Shown here piece after piece: positions 5,760 to 12,675 of a DNA stretch of 27,585 bases. The stretch is taken from IMG/VR virus record IMGVR_UViG_3300027142_000044, positions 1 through 27,585 of that record; one strand, written 5' to 3'. Under the pieces are notes generated by a model. The model had not been told where the DNA came from, did not search any database, and worked only from the letters and a program-made list of their open reading frames with translations. Positions within the stretch are counted from its first letter, which is position 1. Each line of letters opens with the position of its first letter. The translations under genes and the position numbers were made by a program. The DNA is from a virus.

Positions 5760-8048
5760 ATGTCTAATTCAAACGCATTGCTCAATTTCCACGCTGCACC
5801 TTCTAACAAGAAGAAAAGCAAGGACTTTGGGCTAAAGATAGCTAAACATATTGAAGCCCACTTTGCTGGGCAATACTATACTGATAGGAATAAACGTATA
5901 GAAAAAAACGTAAAGTTTGCTATGGGTAAACAACCCATGCAGGAGTACCTATCTCAAATGAATATTGATGGTAAGGATGTGTATATCAATCTGGATACCA
6001 CTCCACCACCCATCGCACCAAAGTTTGTAGAGGTTATTGTGGGTAGCTTAATGAAAAGACAGGAAACTCCAAGAGTTTCAGCTATCGACCCTATCTCCGT
6101 TAAGCAGAGGTTTAATGAGATGGCTGACGCTAAGTTTAGGATGGAAAACAAGGATTTCATTTCCAGCCTAGAACAGCAATTGAACCTAAAGCTAACAAAC
6201 GAGCAAGAATATACTCCAGAAGATAATGATGACCTTAAGTTGTATTTTGAGCTTGAGCATCGTTTGCCGGAAGAGATTTTCTTTGAAGAAGGATTGCAAT
6301 ATGTATTAGATAGCAACTCTTCAAACGTGGTAAAAAGAAGGCTGATTTTTGATATTATAACTGCCGGATATGCTGCCACCAAGTCTATCATGGACAGCAA
6401 CGGAAAGATTAAGATTAAGAGATGTATACCTCAAAACATGGTGTACTCCTTCTCTGAATATGATGACTTTAGAGATAGCTCCTTTATCGGTGAGGTAACT
6501 CCAATGAAGATAAGCGAGCTTCGTGTTTTATACCCAGAAGTTGATGAGCAGTTGTTTTTTGAGATTTCTCAGAAAGTAAAGGCTAGAAATACAGTAAGCA
6601 GATGGGATGAGAAATATCGTTATTCAGATACTAGACCATATGATGAGCTTACAGTTGATGTACTTCAATTTGAGTTAAAGACAATAGATAACTTGTTGTA
6701 TCAAGTTAAGAAGACATCCAATGGCTCTATCGTTGTTGATAAGAAGGAAAATGCACCAGAAAAGATTGGTGATAATAAGGAGATGATTGATAAGAAAATC
6801 TTTGTTATCTACGAGGGTGCGTATGTGATGAATAGTGGCATTATGCTTGATTGGAAGAAGCAACAGAATATGATTAAGCCTTCTATGCCAGAGAAAATGG
6901 CAGAAGCTTACTTCAGTTATTCCATCTTCATGCCAGACAATTACGAGCTGAATAATCTTCCAATGATTCAAAGGATGGAAACCTCTATCCGTCAGATGAC
7001 TTTAACTCATATGAAGATTCAGCAAATTGTAGCTAAGATGAGACCCGCTGGTCTTATCATTGATGTTGACGGTTTGCAGAATATCTCTCTCGGAGAGGGT
7101 AAGTCTATTTCTCCACTTGAGATTCAAAAGATTTACGACCAAACTGGTAATATATACTATCGTTCAATGACCGAAGAGGGTCAAAGAGCTGGTTCTCCTA
7201 TCGCAGAGATTGCGAATAGCGGAAGCGTTCAGCAGTTACAAGAGCTTATTAATATCTTCAACTATTACCTTAATAGGCTTCGTGAGGAGACTGGTATCAA
7301 TGAGCTAAGAGATGGGGCTGGTATAAATCCTCGTCTTGGTAACAAACAGCTTCAGGCTGGTATAGCTGCATCTAATAATGCAACGGACTTTATTTATGAC
7401 TCGTATATCAACATCATTGAGAATACGATGATGAAATGCGGTATCCTTTTAGCTGATGCTGTTAATTATAGGGTTGCTGAATACGCCAAGGTGGTAAAGG
7501 CGAACATAACTGGTAGGTATTTTGATATCAAGGTTGATATGTTGCCAGATGACGACTACAGACAATATTTAGAGGGAATGGTTCAAACGGCTCTATCTTC
7601 TGGTCAAATTGACTTTGAAACTGCATTTAATATTAGAAATATTAAGAATATTAAGCTAGGTGAACTATATTTGTCAAGAGCTACGAAGAAGAAGCAGAAG
7701 GAGGCACAAGAACAGGCTATGCAGAATAGTCAAATGAATGCTCAGTCACAGCAGGAGTCACTACAGTTGAAAGCTCAGATGGATGCTCAATTAGAGCAGA
7801 TTCAGGGTGAATACAAAGTGAATACTGTTAAGACTGAACAGGCTATGAGAGCAGAGAGTGATATGCAGATGTTCGTTATGGATATCCTAAAGAAATCCTA
7901 CGAAATGGATAAGCCTTTGACTCCAGAACTTCAAAAAATAGTAGACAACTACTTCCAAGCTCAAGAAGCTAGGGCTATTGCTATGCAACAGCAGATGGCT
8001 GCACAGCAAGAGGCTGAAGCCGAGCAAGAGCAAGAACAAGAGCAATAA
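5760..8048 (+). CDS. Portal protein
   Basis: A 762-residue protein expected to form the dodecameric ring at the DNA-entry vertex, bind TerL and later the neck proteins. The call rests on position after TerL, size (crAss-like portals are of this order) and the N-terminal pattern. That pattern has a helical segment (HIEAHFAGQYYTDRNKRIEK), then DVYINLDTTPPPIAPKFVEV and IVGSLMKRQETPRVSAIDP, as seen in Bacteroidota phage portals. A segment from about 480 to 560 (IANSGSVQQLQELINIFNYY, NRLREETGINELRDGAG, NKQLQAGIAASNNATD) resembles the conserved stem/clip helices of this group. From about residue 640 the protein is a Gln/Glu/Ala-rich coiled coil ending in an EQ repeat, probably the barrel that projects into the head. 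The start at 5760 follows AAAGGGATGTA. Confidence 0.9.
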   Translation: MSNSNALLNFHAAPSNKKKSKDFGLKIAKHIEAHFAGQYYTDRNKRIEKNVKFAMGKQPMQEYLSQMNIDGKDVYINLDTTPPPIAPKFVEVIVGSLMKRQETPRVSAIDPISVKQRFNEMADAKFRMENKDFISSLEQQLNLKLTNEQEYTPEDNDDLKLYFELEHRLPEEIFFEEGLQYVLDSNSSNVVKRRLIFDIITAGYAATKSIMDSNGKIKIKRCIPQNMVYSFSEYDDFRDSSFIGEVTPMKISELRVLYPEVDEQLFFEISQKVKARNTVSRWDEKYRYSDTRPYDELTVDVLQFELKTIDNLLYQVKKTSNGSIVVDKKENAPEKIGDNKEMIDKKIFVIYEGAYVMNSGIMLDWKKQQNMIKPSMPEKMAEAYFSYSIFMPDNYELNNLPMIQRMETSIRQMTLTHMKIQQIVAKMRPAGLIIDVDGLQNISLGEGKSISPLEIQKIYDQTGNIYYRSMTEEGQRAGSPIAEIANSGSVQQLQELINIFNYYLNRLREETGINELRDGAGINPRLGNKQLQAGIAASNNATDFIYDSYINIIENTMMKCGILLADAVNYRVAEYAKVVKANITGRYFDIKVDMLPDDDYRQYLEGMVQTALSSGQIDFETAFNIRNIKNIKLGELYLSRATKKKQKEAQEQAMQNSQMNAQSQQESLQLKAQMDAQLEQIQGEYKVNTVKTEQAMRAESDMQMFVMDILKKSYEMDKPLTPELQKIVDNYFQAQEARAIAMQQQMAAQQEAEAEQEQEQEQ

Positions 8049-8074
8049 TTGGGTAATTAAATAAAAACAAATCT

Positions 8075-9226
8075 ATGACTTCAAATGAATTCAATCCGTT
8101 TGCGGAATCCACATGGAATGAGGAACCGCAGAACGAGCAGACAGATTCTTCACAAGAAAAAGAATCACTAAATTCGCAAGAAAGTAATACTGATGACTCA
8201 GAAAAATCAGATGTCGAGGGTAAGAATGATGACGGACAGCCAGAAGGGAAAGCTTCGGATGATTCTGGGCAAGAGCCTTCAGGAGACGGCAATGCAGCTG
8301 GAAGCGATGATTCGCAGGAAGAGGATGAGGACTTTCAACCTGAATTAGACTTCAAGAACGAAGTTTCTAAGAAGGTATTCGATTCAATAGTATCCGGTAA
8401 CTACGCAGAGGTTGCTCCTATCATATATGAGCAGACCGTATTATCTAATCTTGATAAGCTATCAGACGAAGAGGTTTTGAAACTGATGATTCAGTACGAA
8501 AACCCAGACATGACTGATACCGATATTCAAAAGGAATATAACGACAGATATTCTCACGAAGAGGAAAAAAAGGATACATCCTTTATGACCGAAGATGAGG
8601 TGGCAGAATACAATAAGTCCGTTGAAAGAGCTAAGAAAAGAGCTCTTAAAGAAGTCAAGAAGGATGCAAGAGATGCTGTAAAATACCTATCAGAGAAGAA
8701 GGTTGATATTGAGCTTCCTAATATTTCTGAATACATGAAGTCTATGGCTCCAAAGTCTGTAGATAATTCAAAAGAGGTAGAAGAGTATAATAAGTACATC
8801 CAATCTGAAAGAGCTAAATACGAGTCTAGCATTGACAATGGATTAGAGGCTGTGAAGCCTTTTGAGATGGATTACAAGGATGATGATGTTTCCTTTAAGG
8901 TAAACTTTATACCTAACAAGGAAGACCTTACTAGCATGAAGGATGACCTAAAAAAGTTCACTTTAGAGGACTTTTACGGACCTAGATACTATGACGCAGA
9001 AAAGGGCGAGTACAAGACAAGTGCACTTGCCGAAGACATATATTGGCTAAACAACAGGGATAAAATCATAAAGTCTATAGTATCTCAGGCTGTAAGCTCC
9101 GCTAAGGCTAATATGCTGAAGAACATTAAAGGTGTTTCTATAGGAGATTCCCCTTCATCTAGGTCATCTTCTCAGAGTACTAAGAGTGACGTTGATGCTT
9201 GGGTTGAGAAACTTTATAGCATGTAA
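8075..9226 (+). CDS. Scaffold-like acidic head protein
   Basis: A 383-residue protein between portal and capsid genes. Residues 1-92 are a highly acidic, Ser/Asp/Glu/Gly/Gln-rich disordered tail. From about 93 there is a helical part (FKNEVSKKVFDSIVSGNYAE then VLKLMIQYENPDMT), followed by a Lys/Glu-rich coiled-coil region (about 160-270) and a final domain with FTLEDFYGPRYYDAEKGEY and a Ser-rich linker. Position, charge and helix content are typical of phage scaffolding proteins, which guide coat assembly and leave or are degraded. The family is not recognised beyond that. It is 26 nt after the portal gene without its own promoter and is followed by a terminator. Confidence 0.75.
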   Translation: MTSNEFNPFAESTWNEEPQNEQTDSSQEKESLNSQESNTDDSEKSDVEGKNDDGQPEGKASDDSGQEPSGDGNAAGSDDSQEEDEDFQPELDFKNEVSKKVFDSIVSGNYAEVAPIIYEQTVLSNLDKLSDEEVLKLMIQYENPDMTDTDIQKEYNDRYSHEEEKKDTSFMTEDEVAEYNKSVERAKKRALKEVKKDARDAVKYLSEKKVDIELPNISEYMKSMAPKSVDNSKEVEEYNKYIQSERAKYESSIDNGLEAVKPFEMDYKDDDVSFKVNFIPNKEDLTSMKDDLKKFTLEDFYGPRYYDAEKGEYKTSALAEDIYWLNNRDKIIKSIVSQAVSSAKANMLKNIKGVSIGDSPSSRSSSQSTKSDVDAWVEKLYSM

Positions 9227-9249
9227 ACCGACCCCTTCCCATGCAATAT

Positions 9250-9279
9250 ACCCGGTCTGCAGGTGCAGCCGGGTTTTTT
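9250..9279 (+). terminator. Rho-independent terminator before the capsid gene
   Basis: ACCCGG (9250-9255) pairs with CCGGGT (9269-9274). An inner CTGC/GCAG stem (9257-9260 with 9265-9268) closes an AGGT loop, with one bulged T, and a six-T run follows. It ends the portal-scaffold transcript. Confidence 0.88.
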
Positions 9280-9305
9280 GTTTTATAGATATAAAAAAAA
9301 CATCC

Positions 9306-9313
9306 TATATTTG
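9306..9313 (+). promoter_or_regulatory. TAnnTTTG promoter for the major capsid gene
   Basis: TATATTTG is followed by about 146 nt before the capsid ATG, by far the longest leader in the window. A TTTG occurs 25 nt upstream (9277-9280), longer than the usual spacing, so the -33 element is doubtful. Confidence 0.65.
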
Positions 9314-9323
9314 CATTATCTAT

Positions 9324-9360
9324 TTGGCAGTACGCCAAGCTCTTACGACCAAGTGTGGTC
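9324..9360 (+). promoter_or_regulatory. Two hairpins in the capsid mRNA leader
   Basis: Hairpin 1: TTGGC (9324-9328) pairs with GCCAA (9334-9338) around AGTAC. Hairpin 2: GACCA (9347-9351) pairs with TGGTC (9356-9360) around AGTG. Both are perfect 5-bp stems near the 5' end of the predicted transcript and could stabilise the capsid mRNA. No T-run follows, so they are not terminators. Confidence 0.5.
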
Positions 9361-9373
9361 AGTTTTACAAAAA

Positions 9374-9427
9374 TCATTTATTGGATGTGCGGTTTCGCAT
9401 GCGAGTTCGATTCTCGTAAATGAACCA
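9374..9427 (+). other. tRNA-like fold in the capsid leader (T-arm on a 7-bp acceptor-like stem, ACCA end)
   Basis: TCATTTA (9374-9380) pairs perfectly with TAAATGA (9417-9423). Inside are two stacked hairpins. The first, 9386-9401, is TGCG/CGCA with two extra G-U pairs and a GTTT loop. The second, 9402-9416, is CGAG-TTCGATT-CTCG, whose 7-nt loop matches the tRNA T-loop consensus exactly and is closed by G-C. The T-arm-like hairpin abuts the long stem, as in tRNA, and A plus CCA follows at 9424-9427. It is only 54 nt, with no D-arm and no 7-nt anticodon loop, and the stacked helix is 11 bp instead of 12, so it is not an ordinary tRNA gene. It could be a degenerate tRNA, a mimic recognised by tRNA enzymes, or a control element for capsid translation. 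Confidence 0.45.
9385..9423 (+). CDS. Possible 12-codon upstream ORF in the capsid leader
   Basis: ATG-TGC...AAA-TGA encodes 12 residues (MCGFACEFDSRK) and lies wholly inside the tRNA-like element; its TGA is the end of the 3' acceptor-like strand. No convincing ribosome binding site precedes it (only TTGG). It may be chance, but ribosome transit would melt the fold and could couple translation to structure. Confidence 0.2.
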   Translation: MCGFACEFDSRK

Positions 9428-9459
9428 ATTTTATTTTTAACAATTAAAAGTGCATAAAA

Positions 9460-10809
9460 ATGCCTATTAATCAACCTTCTGGCGTACAACTTGGTACTGG
9501 TGTTGGTCGTCAGTTTGTGAGTGACTTATCACTCTTAAAGCCACAATTCTATGACAAGTTCGTAGAAAAGTATGGCAACCAGAACTACACTCAGCTTCTT
9601 GAGATGATTGGATTGAAAGCTGTAGTACCGGGACGTGAGTTTTTCCACTTCGAGTCTTACGGTAAGCTTCATTCTTCTATCAAGATTACTGCTGCATCTA
9701 CTGTATCTGTAACCAACTCTGGTGTTACAGTTACTTTGACTGCTGGTTCTCACTACAATAGTGGTGCTCAATCTCCAGTTCGTGTAGGTGAAGTTGTTGA
9801 AGCTGCATCTTCTGGTGTTCAGTACAAAATCACAGGTGTTAACAAAACAACTGCAGGTGCTCACACAGCTACTATCGTTCCGTTGAAGAATGCTTCTTCT
9901 ACTTTGGCTGCTGGTGAAATTTTGTTGTTCCGTGGCGTAACTGAGGCTGGTGAAGCTTCTTCTGCTGCTGACACAATTGCTAACCTTACAGAAAAGAAAA
10001 TCTTCACAACTACCGAGATTCGTGAAGATTACAAAATCACAGACCGTGCTAAGATTGAAGAAATCTACCTGAATTTTGAAGGTGGTTCTTTCTACACTTA
10101 CAAAGGTTTGGATGAGGCTGTAAGACGTTTCATGAACAATAAAGAGTTCAAGCTTATCTTCGGTTCTGATGCAGATAACATCTCTGGAACTGTAGGTGCT
10201 AAAGGTCTTATTCCTCAAATTGAGGCTGGTGGACAAACTTACCAATACGATATCGCTGGTAACACAGTTGGTTTCGGAATGGAAGATTTCCATAACCTTG
10301 TTCGTCAAATTGACTTTAATGGTGGTGCTCAAGAATACCATTTCTTGATGGATTCTTACTTGAGAACTGCTGTTGATGACTCTTTGTTCGCTAAATATCA
10401 GAATGGTGCTATCGTTTGGGCTAACGCTGGTGGTTCTCAGGATTTGGCTGTTAAATACGGCTTCGATTCTTTGAAGATTGACGGTGTTACCTTCCATCTG
10501 AAGAAGTACTTGCCTTTCAACTCTGAGGCTATCTACGGACAGTCTTTGGCAAGTAACGGAAACAAATTTGACTTCTACGGAGCTTTGATTCCAATGAAAG
10601 AAGGACGTGATGCTCAGTCTGGAGATAAAATCCCAGCAGTTCGTATCGTGTCTAACGAAGTTGAGTCAGGTAAGGAAGTTAAAGTGTGGGAGACTGGTGC
10701 TCTTGCTAAGGTTCCGACTTCTGACAAAATGGAATTGAACGTGCATCACATGGCTTACTGCGGATTGCAAGTTTTCGCAGCTAACCAGTTCATCGTTGTG
10801 AAGAAGTAA
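9460..10809 (+). CDS. Major capsid protein
   Basis: A 449-residue protein, inferred to be the HK97-fold shell subunit. The call rests on position after the scaffold, its own strong-looking transcription unit, and the most biased codon use in the window (GGT, GCT, TCT and CGT preferred), as expected for the most abundant protein. Residues about 70-165 are a Thr/Ser/Ala/Val-rich beta insertion, perhaps an extended E-loop or insertion domain. Residues about 180-240 are mixed helix (TEIREDYKITDRAKIEEIYL, GLDEAVRRFMNNKEFKLIFG). From 265 on lie typical spine and A-domain-like segments (GMEDFHNLVRQIDFNGG, YHFLMDSYLRTAVDDSLFAK, LKIDGVTFHLKKYLPFN). No cleavable N-terminal delta domain is evident; the acidic scaffold is a separate gene. 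The start is preceded by AT-rich sequence without Shine-Dalgarno, usual for strong Bacteroidota genes. Confidence 0.88.
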   Translation: MPINQPSGVQLGTGVGRQFVSDLSLLKPQFYDKFVEKYGNQNYTQLLEMIGLKAVVPGREFFHFESYGKLHSSIKITAASTVSVTNSGVTVTLTAGSHYNSGAQSPVRVGEVVEAASSGVQYKITGVNKTTAGAHTATIVPLKNASSTLAAGEILLFRGVTEAGEASSAADTIANLTEKKIFTTTEIREDYKITDRAKIEEIYLNFEGGSFYTYKGLDEAVRRFMNNKEFKLIFGSDADNISGTVGAKGLIPQIEAGGQTYQYDIAGNTVGFGMEDFHNLVRQIDFNGGAQEYHFLMDSYLRTAVDDSLFAKYQNGAIVWANAGGSQDLAVKYGFDSLKIDGVTFHLKKYLPFNSEAIYGQSLASNGNKFDFYGALIPMKEGRDAQSGDKIPAVRIVSNEVESGKEVKVWETGALAKVPTSDKMELNVHHMAYCGLQVFAANQFIVVKK

Positions 10810-10834
10810 TAGTGTCATAGTTTAATCCCAATGT

Positions 10835-10866
10835 ACCCCTGCAGGTTCTCCTGTGGGGGTTTTTTT
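10835..10866 (+). terminator. Rho-independent terminator after the capsid gene
   Basis: ACCCCTGCAGG (10835-10845) pairs with CCTGTGGGGGT (10850-10860) over 11 bp, including two G-U pairs, around a TTCT loop. Seven T follow. Confidence 0.9.
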
Positions 10867-10875
10867 ATGCATTAT

Positions 10876-10907
10876 TTTGTAATAAACCAACAAAATGACT
10901 ATCTTTG
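10876..10907 (+). promoter_or_regulatory. Bacteroidota-type promoter with both boxes
   Basis: TTTG (10876-10879), a 20-nt spacer and TATCTTTG (10900-10907) match both halves of the consensus. The ATG of the next gene is 21 nt downstream. Confidence 0.75.
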
Positions 10908-10928
10908 TTAGTATTAAACTAAAACGCT

Positions 10929-11828
10929 ATGGCACAAAAAACTAAGAGAACCTTAGATGATAATGGTAATCTTGTTGTTGAGCAAGAGCCAACAATGGAA
11001 ACGGCACTAAGCTCAATCACCCTAGAAAAGAAAGAAGTTAAAAAAGAGCCTAAGACTTACGTCTTTAAGCTTATCACAAATGCTTCACCTAATGACAAGA
11101 AGCAGTTCCCTCCAAGATTTATGTTGGCTAATACCGACATCGTTTTTGATGAGGAGGCTGGTTACAAAAGAGCTATGCGATATCTTCCGGGAATCAACAC
11201 CTTATGGGTTGACGAGCAAGATAATCTCCCTGAGAATATCGTTAACCGCAGACCTTCTATCACTTTTGTAGACGGATTCTTATATGTACCCGCTACGGAT
11301 AGAATGCTTGTAGAGTTCTTGACAAAAAGTAACAGGTGCTTGAATGCGGAGCATAGAGATGCTAATATGCCAGCAACATATGAGATTATGAACTTTGAGG
11401 CTATCTCAAAGAAGAATATCCAAAATGTAAAGACTAAGCATGAGGCTATGAAGATTGCACTCTCTGCGTCAGAGCAGTCAATGCTTGAACACATTGATTA
11501 TCTTGGTATCACTAAAATCAATGCACAGGGGATAGAAAAAGACTCTGATGAGCTTCGTGTTGAGTATGTATCTGTGGCTGAAAATAGACCAGAATTGTTC
11601 CTTAAATCCTACAATAATCCGACTACAAAGGCGTTCCATTTGGTTAAAAATGCCTTGGAGTCTGGAATCCTCACCGAGAGCATAACTCCGGGTCAGGTTC
11701 ATTGGGCAGAAAGTAGAGGTTTGGCAGCTGTAATCCCAGCAGGTGAAAAAACAGTTGAATACCTTGTTAAGTTCTGTTTTAAGGAGGGAGAAGGACAACG
11801 CTTCTACGAAAGGCTTAAGGGTCTGTAA
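10929..11828 (+). CDS. Presumed virion protein after the capsid (unknown family)
   Basis: A 299-residue protein with a charged N-terminal tail (residues 1-42, Lys/Glu-rich), then a mixed alpha/beta body. Notable segments are YVFKLITNASPNDKKQFPPR, NTDIVFDEEAGYKRAMRYLP, SITFVDGFLYVPATDRMLVE and a C-terminal helical part (PTTKAFHLVKNALESGILTE, FKEGEGQRFYERLKGL). The body reads like a protein that recognises a defined numeric or peptide target, but I cannot name a fold. It has its own well-formed promoter directly after the capsid terminator, so it is probably expressed late and at its own level. A head decoration, head-completion or assembly role is inference from position. Confidence 0.75.
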   Translation: MAQKTKRTLDDNGNLVVEQEPTMETALSSITLEKKEVKKEPKTYVFKLITNASPNDKKQFPPRFMLANTDIVFDEEAGYKRAMRYLPGINTLWVDEQDNLPENIVNRRPSITFVDGFLYVPATDRMLVEFLTKSNRCLNAEHRDANMPATYEIMNFEAISKKNIQNVKTKHEAMKIALSASEQSMLEHIDYLGITKINAQGIEKDSDELRVEYVSVAENRPELFLKSYNNPTTKAFHLVKNALESGILTESITPGQVHWAESRGLAAVIPAGEKTVEYLVKFCFKEGEGQRFYERLKGL

Positions 11829-11835
11829 TTTGTGG

Positions 11836-11843
11836 TATATTTG
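11836..11843 (+). promoter_or_regulatory. TAnnTTTG promoter
   Basis: TATATTTG lies 7 nt after the preceding stop and 30 nt before the ATG at 11874. No -33 TTTG is clear. No terminator separates it from the gene before, so read-through is likely. Confidence 0.6.
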
Positions 11844-11873
11844 CCTTATATTACTCAATAAAACACAATTTTT

Positions 11874-12602
11874 ATGCTTAATGACATGTTAGCAAAAATG
11901 GCATCAAAGCTTGGAGCACCCAAGTCAGATGACATGGAACGTGAGGATACGGCTCCAGACCCTAACGGAGAAGATAATCCTATTGACAAAAGATACAAGG
12001 CTGGTGCAGTAATTTCTAGTTTAAGACCAAAGCTTATTGAAGCTCTTAGAAAGAAAGACCCTAAGAAGTTCGACTCTTTCATGGAGCAGTATAATACGAT
12101 ACTTAAAGACCAGACTTCTTTGGTTAGACAAGGAAAGTGGGAAGAAGGAAAGAAGAAGCTCATGGAAGCTCAAGACTTCGCACAGAAATCTGACCTAGAA
12201 ACATACTTGTCCCCAGATGAAATCAAGAAGACTTTAGGTAATGATTATGATGCTTTCCTAAAAGCTACTATAGATATGGGGCTTGCACAGAACCCAGAAG
12301 AAAAGAGTAAAACTCTTGTTGGCTCTAAGGAGCAAGGTAAAGTAGGTGGACTAGGAGATATTAAGTTTGGTAGAAGATTTGCTACTATGTTGGCTCCTAC
12401 TGGTATTGCTGGTGAAGGTTACAGAAAGACATTCAAGTATGACCCTTCAAAGAAGACTGTAGAACTTGACACCGAGAATACATTCATCTTAGACGATGCT
12501 AAGAAGAGAATGAAAGAGTTAGGTCTGTCCAATTTGGATGATTTAATTAAAATGGATGTTTCTGGTAACAAGCCTATGATGTTGGCAGGTGAAAGAGAAT
12601 AA
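11874..12602 (+). CDS. Hypothetical presumed virion or assembly protein
   Basis: A 242-residue, strongly charged, mostly helical protein. Residues about 12-45 are acidic/polar and probably disordered. Residues about 46-105 form Lys-rich helices (LRPKLIEALRKKDPKKFDSF, then KWEEGKKKLMEAQDF). A GLGDIKFGRRFATMLAPTG segment at about 160-180 and a C-terminal strand/helix part with KYDPSKKTVELDTEN follow. No family is recognised. It lies between capsid and adaptor genes, so a head-completion, decoration or scaffold-like role is possible. It ends before a GC-rich hairpin that probably closes the transcript. Confidence 0.7.
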   Translation: MLNDMLAKMASKLGAPKSDDMEREDTAPDPNGEDNPIDKRYKAGAVISSLRPKLIEALRKKDPKKFDSFMEQYNTILKDQTSLVRQGKWEEGKKKLMEAQDFAQKSDLETYLSPDEIKKTLGNDYDAFLKATIDMGLAQNPEEKSKTLVGSKEQGKVGGLGDIKFGRRFATMLAPTGIAGEGYRKTFKYDPSKKTVELDTENTFILDDAKKRMKELGLSNLDDLIKMDVSGNKPMMLAGERE

Positions 12603-12629
12603 TTGGCTTTCATATTATTAATTCAATAC

Positions 12630-12650
12630 GGGGGGCATTGCCCCCTTTAT
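12630..12650 (+). terminator. Probable terminator before the neck-tail operon
   Basis: GGGGGC (12631-12636) and GCCCCC (12640-12645) form a perfect 6-bp GC stem with a 3-nt loop. The following TTTATTGTT is a broken T-run, so termination may be partial. Confidence 0.65.
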
Positions 12651-12662
12651 TGTTAAAAATGT

Positions 12663-12670
12663 TAATTTTG
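12663..12670 (+). promoter_or_regulatory. TAnnTTTG promoter giving a near-leaderless transcript
   Basis: TAATTTTG ends 5 nt before the ATG at 12676, so transcription should start at about the initiation codon. It appears to drive the long 12676-21210 operon, in which no other promoter box is evident between genes. Confidence 0.55.
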
Positions 12671-12675
12671 TAGTA

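Noticed and set aside
7960-8044. A tandem DNA repeat (CAA/GAG-rich) at the portal 3' end
   Set aside because: It encodes the Gln/Glu-rich coiled-coil tail with mixed codons. It is low-complexity protein sequence and not an independent DNA repeat or CRISPR-like array.
9350-9427. A complete standard or type II tRNA gene
   Set aside because: The T-arm and a variable-arm-like hairpin fit, but no 5' strand gives a normal-size cloverleaf. There is no 7-nt anticodon loop with a 5-bp stem, and the only perfect acceptor partner yields 54 nt.
9186-9457. Two plus-strand frames crossing the capsid leader
   Set aside because: They run through a terminator, a promoter and hairpins, and their translations show no domain. 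The region is better explained as regulatory.
9535-10497. A 320-codon open frame on the minus strand inside the capsid gene
   Set aside because: It is an exact shadow of the capsid gene. The biased codon use there removes antisense stops. The translation is Ser/Thr/Val/Phe-rich without motifs, and no promoter or start signal is seen.
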